DNA of 5,662 bases from Fidelibacterota bacterium. Its GTDB lineage: Bacteria > Marinisomatota > Marinisomatia > Marinisomatales > TCS55. Location of the stretch: contig PBPW01000012.1 in NCBI GenBank assembly GCA_002725545.1, forward strand, positions 52,800 through 58,461. The letters run 5' to 3'. Below the pieces are notes generated by a model. That model made no database searches. It was not told where the DNA came from and saw only the letters and a list, made by a program, of their open reading frames with translations. Below are positions 1 through 4,666 of this stretch, in pieces (the first letter of the stretch is position 1; every line of letters starts with the position of its first letter). The position numbers and the translations under genes are program-made.

Positions 1-335
1 ACAGTTTCTTTTTGAGGTTCTAAGATCCTCCACATTGAATAGGCAGGACTAGTGTTTGAAAAATCTAGGTATCTCTTTAAAGCATTTTGAACGACAGTAG
101 GGGATGGGCTAACCCCTCCATTATTTAAATTAATAAGGGCACGATCTGCGGTGTAGCCTTGTTGAATTTCTCTCCAATAGCTTTCATCTCTTGCAATAAT
201 CTTTGGATCTCCACTAGGAGCTTTAACTTTGTTGAGTGTTTTCGCTATTAGCCCGGGATTACTTAATACTACAGAAGCTGCAGCAGCAGGTTTTGCTATA
301 GAACTAAGAAATTGTCGCCTATCTAATTTATTCAT
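1..335 (-). CDS. Tat-exported class V aminotransferase-like PLP enzyme, N-terminal fragment
   Basis: The gene reads leftwards from ATG at 335-333 and runs off the left edge, leaving 111 codons. The start is supported by a GGAGAG ribosome binding site about 8 bases upstream. The first residues (MNKLDRRQFLSSIAK) carry a twin-arginine motif (D-R-R-Q-F-L, residues 5-10) followed by an Ala/Val-rich hydrophobic stretch to about residue 25, so export by the Tat pathway in folded, cofactor-loaded form is likely. The mature part contains ALINLNNGGVSPSP (about residues 66-79), a characteristic N-terminal signature of class V aminotransferases related to isopenicillin N epimerase and cysteine desulfurase-like proteins. 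The PLP-binding lysine lies outside the window, so activity and substrate cannot be judged. A probable promoter and a terminator separate it from the operon to the right, so it is likely transcribed independently. The family call is fairly sure; the reaction is unknown. Confidence 0.8.
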   Translation of the reverse strand, partial: MNKLDRRQFLSSIAKPAAAASVVLSNPGLIAKTLNKVKAPSGDPKIIARDESYWREIQQGYTADRALINLNNGGVSPSPTVVQNALKRYLDFSNTSPAYSMWRILEPQKET

Positions 336-358
336 AGTCTCTCCAATTAATATACTGG

Positions 359-387
359 AGTTTACTATACCAAATTAAAGAAGTCAA
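359..387 (-). promoter_or_regulatory. Candidate sigma-70 promoter of the aminotransferase-like gene
   Basis: On the minus strand TTGACT (387-382) and TAAACT (364-359) are separated by 17 bases; they match the -35 and -10 consensus at 5/6 and 4/6 positions. Transcription would start near 352, giving a short leader that includes the GGAGAG ribosome binding site before the ATG at 335. An overlapping TATAGT (369-364 area) is a better -10 by itself but lacks a correctly spaced -35. This is prediction from motif and position only. Confidence 0.4.
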
Positions 388-495
388 ACGTATGGCTGGT
401 AATTATTCTATTAAACTTTGGATTAAAATTAATTTTTTTTCATTTTTTCAATATTCTTTCTTGCGTTCAATTTTTTTCTACATTTATATTGGTAG

Positions 496-539
496 GCCTC
501 TTTTGGCAGAATTCATTAAAGAATTCAAATTAAAGAGGC
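496..539. repeat. Nested inverted repeat in the intergenic region
   Basis: GCCTCTTT at 496-503 is matched by its exact reverse complement AAAGAGGC at 532-539. Inside it lie two GAATTC copies (509-514 and 521-526), which can also pair with each other across a 6-base loop. Neither arm is followed by a T-run on either strand, so it does not look like an intrinsic terminator. It could be a structured RNA element in the leftward transcript, a protein-binding site, or chance in AT-rich DNA. Confidence 0.45.
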
Positions 540-555
540 TGGCAAGTGAAAAAGT

Positions 556-593
556 AATAAGGCTCTGGGTTGGCGTTCAGAGCCTTATTTTTT
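556..593. terminator. Perfect 12-bp hairpin, probable bidirectional intrinsic terminator
   Basis: AATAAGGCTCTG (556-567) is exactly inverted at 578-589 around a 10-base loop (568-577). On the plus strand the stem runs into six T at 588-593. On the minus strand the stem is followed by AC then five T, so it can also stop leftward transcription. No plus-strand gene is visible upstream, whereas the leftward operon ending with marC has no other terminator between 961 and here. The more useful role is therefore inferred to be ending that operon before the aminotransferase-like gene. Confidence 0.7.
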
Positions 594-598
594 AGATA
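570..598 (+). promoter_or_regulatory. Candidate ssrA promoter overlapping the terminator hairpin
   Basis: TTGGCG (570-575) and TAGATA (593-598) are spaced by exactly 17 bases and end 9 bases before the mature tmRNA 5' G at 608, the expected place for an ssrA promoter. GATATT at 595-600 is an alternative -10. The -35 box lies in the loop and right arm of the 556-589 hairpin. The hexamers are imperfect, so the call rests mainly on spacing and on the position relative to the RNA gene. Confidence 0.45.
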
Positions 599-607
599 TT
601 TGAAAAT

Positions 608-954
608 GGGGGCGATCGGTTTCGACGAAATATGCATCTTTCTAAATGGCATGCCGAGTCCCAGAATCTCGTAAATAATCTGGAAAAACCATAAATGCCG
701 ATAACGGCTACATGGCCGCTGCTTAAGTAAGTGGTCCGTCCTTAGTTTAGTGCGTCTATGGCTTAACTAAAGGGCGTCAAATACATAGACTGGTTCTGGT
801 TGTGTCTGTGATATCAGGATGAGAATTAAACAGACTGTGTTTATAATAGTTTTGTCATCAGGACAGTTATAAGCAAGATTAATCTGATTGACTAAGCGTG
901 TAGATATTTTTTTAGGTTCTATCTCGGACGGGAGTTCGATTCTCCCCGCCTCCA
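608..954 (+). ncRNA. ssrA: Transfer-messenger RNA (tmRNA, one-piece), trans-translation
   Basis: This RNA rescues stalled ribosomes with SmpB and tags the unfinished protein for degradation. The tRNA-like ends pair fully: GGGGGCG (608-614) with CGCCTCC (947-953), including the G3-U70-type wobble (G610 with U951) recognised by alanyl-tRNA synthetase. A T arm follows the usual form (GGGAG 930-934, TTCGATT loop, CTCCC 942-946), and the conserved GGTTTCGACG lies at 618-627. Pseudoknot 1 is clear: CGAG 655-658 with CTCG 668-671, and CCAGA 661-665 with TCTGG 679-683. The tag reading frame is 697-726 (GCC to TAA, peptide ADNGYMAAA), preceded by U and A at positions -5 and -4 as in other tmRNAs. Its stop sits in the loop of a helix (714-720 with 730-736). 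Two later pseudoknots are visible: GTCTATG 754-760 with CATAGAC 784-790, and GTCTGT 804-809 with ACAGAC 830-835 plus GATGA 818-822 with TCATC 855-859. CCA is not encoded after A954. Confidence 0.96.
697..726 (+). other. tmRNA tag-peptide reading frame (ADNGYMAAA, stop TAA)
   Basis: The resume codon is GCC at 697-699, followed by GAT AAC GGC TAC ATG GCC GCT GCT and TAA at 724-726. The encoded tag is nine residues, one shorter than the ten of Escherichia coli, and ends in three alanines after Met. A small hydrophobic C-terminus of this kind is what ClpXP-type proteases recognise. The resume codon is inferred from the conserved U-A at -5/-4, its position just after pseudoknot 1, and the stop codon lying in the following hairpin loop. 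Confidence 0.85.
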
Positions 955-960
955 CAAAAA

Positions 961-1605
961 TTATATTCTATCAATAATTGTCTCAAGTCCATTAATTATA
1001 AATTGGACTGCAATTACCATTAATATCAAGCCCATCATTCGCTCAATCACTCTCATACCCGTAATACCTATTCTTTTCGCAAGAACATTGCCAGCTCTCA
1101 ATATCCAATAAAATAATGTCATTGTGATAATTACCGCGAGCAATAAGGTGATAATGCTAAAATCTGAGGAACCTTTTCCAGATAATATTACCACACCTGT
1201 TATTGCACCAGGGCCAGTAATCAATGGTACGCCAATTGGACTAATTGCTAGTTCATCGCTATCTTTAAATTCATCTCTTTCAGATTGAGTTGTTCTTGAT
1301 CTCCCTACTTGCGCATCCAACATCCTCAAGCCGCTGCGAAAGAAAATAATCCCACCCATTATTTGGAAGGCTTCAACAGTAATACCATAAAATCTAAAAA
1401 TGAAAGAACCCAATAAGGTGAATATAACTAGGACAGTAGATCCTGTTATGATCCCCTTCCTTGCAATTCTAATTTGATCTGCATTAGAAAATCTTTCGGT
1501 CATTGCCGCGAATATTGGAGTTATTCCTAGCGGATTAACAACAGTAAACAATGTTGAGAGGCAAAACAGAAGGTATTGTAGTTCAATATTTAAACTGTCA
1601 ATCAT
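961..1605 (-). CDS. marC: MarC family integral membrane protein
   Basis: This 214-residue protein is full length for the MarC/UPF0056 family of inner-membrane proteins. About six hydrophobic segments can be seen (near residues 8-30, 49-70, 75-93, 121-142, 149-170 and 188-208). The two family hallmarks are present: VVNPLGITPIF at residues 22-32 and PLITGPGAIT at 127-136, internally related Pro/Gly-rich re-entrant-like motifs. A charged cytoplasmic-type loop (residues 101-119) separates the halves. The molecular function of the family is not settled; some databases call it a NAAT-type amino-acid transporter, and the old link to multiple antibiotic resistance was not upheld. The ATG (1605-1603) directly follows the argS stop with no gap, implying translational coupling; no strong ribosome binding site is seen. 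It is the last gene of the leftward run, and its stop lies 6 bases from the convergent tmRNA 3' end. Confidence 0.9.
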   Translation of the reverse strand: MIDSLNIELQYLLFCLSTLFTVVNPLGITPIFAAMTERFSNADQIRIARKGIITGSTVLVIFTLLGSFIFRFYGITVEAFQIMGGIIFFRSGLRMLDAQVGRSRTTQSERDEFKDSDELAISPIGVPLITGPGAITGVVILSGKGSSDFSIITLLLAVIITMTLFYWILRAGNVLAKRIGITGMRVIERMMGLILMVIAVQFIINGLETIIDRI

Positions 1606-3231
1606 TTACATTTTATCCGGAGCGGTTATGCCAAGGAGCTTAAGGCCATTATAAATTACATTTTTTGTGGCCTTAATTAAGGCAATACGAGATTGCGTTA
1701 ATTCTTTATCCTCTACAATTATGCGACAGTTTGCATAGTATTTATGAAATTTTCCTGCAGTTTCTTGTAGATAATTTGCTATAGTTTGCGGTTCAAGTGA
1801 ATCTAATGCCGAACTTACAATCATTGGGAATTGTTCTAATTTTTTTAATAAATCAATTTCTAATTCATTTTTAAGCAGCGCCGAATTGTAATTCATATCT
1901 GTGTGATTAGCATCATCATTTCTTTTAATAATATTACATATTCTTGCGTGGGCATATTGTAAATAATAAACCGGGTTCTTATCTGATTGATCAGCTGCTA
2001 AATCTAAATCAAAGTTTAAATGAGTATTTATTCCTCTCATAATAAAAAAGTATCTAACCACATCGGCGCCTACCTCATCTATTAATTCATCTAAGGTGAC
2101 AAAATCAGCTTTGCGTGTAGACATTTTAATTTTATCTCCGCCTCTAAGCAGTGTCACAAATTGATATAATAAAACTTTAATATGATTTGTTTTGACTTCC
2201 AATGCGTCAAGTGCAACCAATACATCTGGATAGGTATCCATATGGTCAGCGCCAAAAATATCTACAATAAGATCATAATTACGTTCAACCTTATTTCTGT
2301 GATAGGCTGTATCGGGTACGCGATATGTTGGCTCACCTGAGCTTTTGATAAATACACGGTCTTGATCCTTACCAAGCGAGCTTGACTTAAACCAAGTTGC
2401 TCCATCTTTTTCATAAATAAGATTTTTTGATCTTAATTCATCAAGAAGCTTATCAATATCACCATTTTCATAAAAAGTTTTTTCATTTGAAAAAACATCA
2501 AATTTTATCCCTAGGTCATTAAGGGTACTTTTTATCTGTTTAAATATATTTTTCTCAGGAACTTCCTTAAATAAAATATCATCTTTATCTAATTGATCAC
2601 CATGCTTGTTAATAATATCTTTTGCAATATCATAAATATAGCTCCCTTCGTAGCCACCTTCTGGAAAATCAGATGATTTTCCAAGTTCTTCAAGATATCT
2701 CGACGCAACAGACTTACTTAATATTCTCATTTGTCTTCCAGCGTCATTGAAGTAATATTCCCGTGTAACGCTGTATCCATTCCACTCAAGGATATTACAA
2801 ACTACATCACCAAGCACGGCATTTCTACCATGGCCAACAGTTAAAGGACCGGTAGGGTTTGCGCTCACAAACTCTACATTAGCTTTTTTGCCATTAAAGG
2901 AACTTGATTGCCCAAATTTATTATTTGATAGGATTTGTTCCAGTACAGTGTAGTAATACTTATTTGAAATTTTAAAATTAATGAAACCGGGTTTGCTTAT
3001 GGTTATTTCCTTGATTAGGTCTTTAGAAATACTAATATTATCCATAATTATTTTTGCAATATCAATTGGGTTTTTTTCAAGGTCTTTTGCTAGCATTAAA
3101 GGCAAGCTAGATGATAGATCACCATAATCGGGATTACTTGATGAGGAAACTTTAATTTCTTTTTGAGGGTAATCTAATTTTTTAAGCGTATCGATTAAAG
3201 CCTGTATAATTTTATCTATCATCATCTTCAT
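1606..3231 (-). CDS. argS: Arginyl-tRNA synthetase
   Basis: This class I synthetase (541 residues, close to the usual 550-580) charges tRNA-Arg in the cytoplasm. Residues 1 to about 110 form the Add-1 N-terminal domain. The catalytic core follows, with the signature SANPTGPLTVGHGR at 123-136, whose HIGH-equivalent is T131-V-G-H134. PTYRVPDTAYH (301-311) and FGADH (327-331) precede the KMSKS-equivalent K369-M-S-T-R373 in GGDKIKMSTRK. The DALR anticodon-binding domain fills about 420-541, opening with the conserved PVYYLQYAHARI (420-431). The first His of HIGH is Thr, and the usual His after GADH is Met; both are noted as variants, and everything else looks intact. The ATG at 3231 overlaps rsfS by 20 bases; ATG codons 3 and 4 (3225-3220) are alternative starts, and no clear Shine-Dalgarno sequence discriminates between them. 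marC follows without a gap. Confidence 0.96.
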   Translation of the reverse strand: MKMMIDKIIQALIDTLKKLDYPQKEIKVSSSSNPDYGDLSSSLPLMLAKDLEKNPIDIAKIIMDNISISKDLIKEITISKPGFINFKISNKYYYTVLEQILSNNKFGQSSSFNGKKANVEFVSANPTGPLTVGHGRNAVLGDVVCNILEWNGYSVTREYYFNDAGRQMRILSKSVASRYLEELGKSSDFPEGGYEGSYIYDIAKDIINKHGDQLDKDDILFKEVPEKNIFKQIKSTLNDLGIKFDVFSNEKTFYENGDIDKLLDELRSKNLIYEKDGATWFKSSSLGKDQDRVFIKSSGEPTYRVPDTAYHRNKVERNYDLIVDIFGADHMDTYPDVLVALDALEVKTNHIKVLLYQFVTLLRGGDKIKMSTRKADFVTLDELIDEVGADVVRYFFIMRGINTHLNFDLDLAADQSDKNPVYYLQYAHARICNIIKRNDDANHTDMNYNSALLKNELEIDLLKKLEQFPMIVSSALDSLEPQTIANYLQETAGKFHKYYANCRIIVEDKELTQSRIALIKATKNVIYNGLKLLGITAPDKM

Positions 3232-3580
3232 AGTTAGTTATTTTCGCATCGCCCCAAAGCTTTTCCAAATTATAATAATCACGCTCGAATGTTTTAAATA
3301 TATGGACTACGACATCAATATAGTCTAAAATAATCCAATTCATTTTTTCATAACCTTCAATTCTTAAAGGTTTGTTAGTAGTATTTTTTCTGATGCCATC
3401 CGCAATGGCTTTTATTTGTACATCCGTATCAGCTGAACAAATAATAAAATGATCAGCAATAGAAGTAAGTCCTTTTAAATTAACACCAATGACCTTATCA
3501 GCCTTTTTATCAATAGCTAGCTGAGCTATTGTGTCTGCTAAATCTGTTGAAATATTATTATCAGTGGACACTGATATCAA
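3212..3580 (-). CDS. rsfS: Ribosome silencing factor RsfS (Iojap/YbeB family)
   Basis: RsfS binds ribosomal protein uL14 and blocks joining of the subunits, lowering translation in starvation or stationary phase. At 122 residues the protein has normal length and shows the full family pattern: KKADKVIGVNLKGLTSIADHFIIC (positions 25-48; key D43, F45, C48), DVQIKAIADGI (53-63), RIEGYEKMNWIILDYIDVVVHIF (73-95; key E75, G76, W82, D86, H93) and YYNLEKLWGDA (102-112). The start given is TTG at 3580-3578, one base after the upstream stop. GTG at 3571-3569 (protein beginning STDNN after Met) is an equally good start, and no ribosome binding site decides between them. The C-terminal tail is acidic (EDDDR) and overlaps argS by 20 bases. 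Location between a LytR_C gene and argS suggests co-expression with growth and envelope functions. Confidence 0.95.
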   Translation of the reverse strand: MISVSTDNNISTDLADTIAQLAIDKKADKVIGVNLKGLTSIADHFIICSADTDVQIKAIADGIRKNTTNKPLRIEGYEKMNWIILDYIDVVVHIFKTFERDYYNLEKLWGDAKITNYEDDDR

Positions 3581-3581
3581 T

Positions 3582-4154
3582 TTAATTGTTCAAATAGGAT
3601 TTGATTGAATTAATAGAATTAAAATCTTTTCCAATAACCAAAGTGATATCTACATCTGAATTTGGGTCAATAGAGGTTATAACCTGTTTGGAATTTTTAA
3701 TATCAAAGTTCAGTGCATCTGCCACATATTTTAATCCAGAAGTTTTTTCATTTCTTTGGATCAGGACGGTATTTTCATAATCAAAATTATCTGCATTTTC
3801 AGATCGAACAACATCAACGCGTTTTACGCGCAGAAATTCAGAAAATTTTGCTGCAATACCTGGCTCTCCACAGCCATTAAGAATTTCAACTTCAATATCT
3901 AGAACAGGATTTGCCTCATATATCTCTGTTGCGAGCTTAGGTGTTTCATTACTTGAAGGAAAGGTTACCGCTTTAATTGGAACACCGGTTTGAGTTTGTC
4001 TATTTGAAAAAGAGAATATAAATGCAAATAGCAAAACTGACATAACAGCTATTCCTGCATTAATAATACCCATTTGTTTAGCTTTTTTCACTTTTGACTT
4101 TTTCTTTCGATTTAGATTAAATCGCGATGATTTTCTAGGACTAATCTTTGCCAC
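3582..4154 (-). CDS. Membrane-anchored LytR_C-domain protein
   Basis: This 190-residue protein begins with a strongly basic segment (residues 3-26 hold about twelve Lys/Arg), then a single transmembrane helix (about 30-49). The rest should therefore face the periplasm. After a linker, residues 85-177 match the LytR/CpsA/Psr C-terminal domain (LytR_C): DIEVEILNGCGEPGIAAKF (86-104) with the typical LNGxGxxGIA core, then VDVVRSENADNFDYENTVLI (113-132) and a terminal DITLVIGKDF (169-178). There is no catalytic LCP phosphotransferase domain, so it is not a wall-polymer ligase by itself; LytR_C domains alone have no proven activity. The start is GTG (4154-4152), sharing one base with the TAG stop of the gene before it. 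rsfS begins one base after its stop. LytR-type genes near rsfS occur in other phyla, which makes the placement less surprising. Domain call is solid, role unknown. Confidence 0.85.
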   Translation of the reverse strand: MAKISPRKSSRFNLNRKKKSKVKKAKQMGIINAGIAVMSVLLFAFIFSFSNRQTQTGVPIKAVTFPSSNETPKLATEIYEANPVLDIEVEILNGCGEPGIAAKFSEFLRVKRVDVVRSENADNFDYENTVLIQRNEKTSGLKYVADALNFDIKNSKQVITSIDPNSDVDITLVIGKDFNSINSIKSYLNN

Positions 4155-4615
4155 TATCTTCTAAGAAGTAATCTAGAATATGGATTTCTATAATACCTTG
4201 GATAATTATTCATTGAGAATTTTATTATCATATTTTCAGTTGGTTTATAATCAATGGATGTATCATAAAACACTTTTGCCCCATTCAACCCATTTTTAGT
4301 ATTGGGGTTGAGGCCATTCATTGGCGCCATCAGGGTGAATTGAGAAGAAAGCCTAACCTTATCATTGATTAAGTAATTAATATGAGAATTATAAGATCCC
4401 ATTGAAATAGATTGATTACCAAAGCTAGTCATGCTCATGCCAAAACTATTTGAAATCGACAATCGATTTAGATCAAAGATTGATGTATTTCTAGCATGAG
4501 AAATACCATGCACATTGACAGGTAGAGATTGTACTGGCAATTCGGAACGCAATTGACCCGCTGCAAATGCTATAAAGAGATAGAGAGCGCTTATTCTAGA
4601 AATAATTTTATACAT
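4154..4615 (-). CDS. Small secreted, probably outer-membrane beta-strand protein
   Basis: This 153-residue protein has a signal peptide: a short basic start (MYKIISR), a hydrophobic core to about residue 19 and likely cleavage near AFAAG-Q at 20/21. The mature part is rich in Ser, Asn, Met and aromatic residues, with alternating strand-like patches: NRLSISNSFGMSMTSF (50-65), HINYLINDKVRLSSQFTLMAPM (78-99; alternating hydrophobics), VFYDTSIDYKP (115-125) and MIIKFSMNNY (129-138). These suggest an outer-membrane or surface beta-sheet of a few strands rather than a full barrel. The FDLNRLSISNSF pattern resembles, from memory, proteins of Marinimicrobia and Chlorobi/Caldithrix-like bacteria. No enzymatic motif is seen. 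The ATG at 4615 lacks a visible Shine-Dalgarno sequence; the stop overlaps the GTG of the LytR_C gene, so the two are probably translationally coupled and may act together in the envelope. Confidence 0.7.
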   Translation of the reverse strand: MYKIISRISALYLFIAFAAGQLRSELPVQSLPVNVHGISHARNTSIFDLNRLSISNSFGMSMTSFGNQSISMGSYNSHINYLINDKVRLSSQFTLMAPMNGLNPNTKNGLNGAKVFYDTSIDYKPTENMIIKFSMNNYPRYYRNPYSRLLLRR

Positions 4616-4666
4616 AATTACTATAAAAACTACAAAAAGTAATCAATTGTTTCATCATTTATTGAA

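Larger units (their letters stand above)
336..607. other. AT-rich non-coding gap between the aminotransferase-like gene and ssrA
   Basis: The interval holds the leftward promoter candidate near 359-387, two T-rich runs on the plus strand (about 430-446 and 467-479), the nested inverted repeat at 496-539, and the terminator/promoter composite at 556-598. I see no convincing protein gene or tRNA. The elements match an intergenic junction where a leftward operon ends, a rightward RNA gene begins and a separate leftward gene begins. Confidence 0.7.

Noticed and set aside
392..595. Plus-strand open frame of 67 codons (begins MAGNYSIKLW)
   Set aside because: It consists of AT-rich sequence giving Phe/Ile/Tyr runs, has no ribosome binding site, and runs through both the inverted repeat and the terminator hairpin. 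No domain is recognisable.
608..954. Possible stand-alone tRNA at the 3' end (T arm at 930-946)
   Set aside because: The T arm and acceptor strand pair with 608-614 over 330 bases away, and there is no local D or anticodon arm. They belong to the tmRNA.
767..955. Minus-strand open frame of 62 codons across the tmRNA
   Set aside because: It is fully explained as the antisense of the structured tmRNA; its apparent start MEAGRIELPSE is the complement of the acceptor stem and T arm, a familiar false prediction.
4620..4646. Promoter-like TTGATT and TATAGT ahead of the small surface-protein gene
   Set aside because: The spacer is only 15 bases and the transcript would begin at or inside the start codon. 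It was left out of the feature list, though an internal promoter cannot be excluded.
4608..4658. Sixteen-codon open frame (begins MMKQLITF) overlapping the start of the small surface-protein gene
   Set aside because: It is very short, lacks a ribosome binding site and could arise by chance in AT-rich DNA. A leader peptide role cannot be supported.
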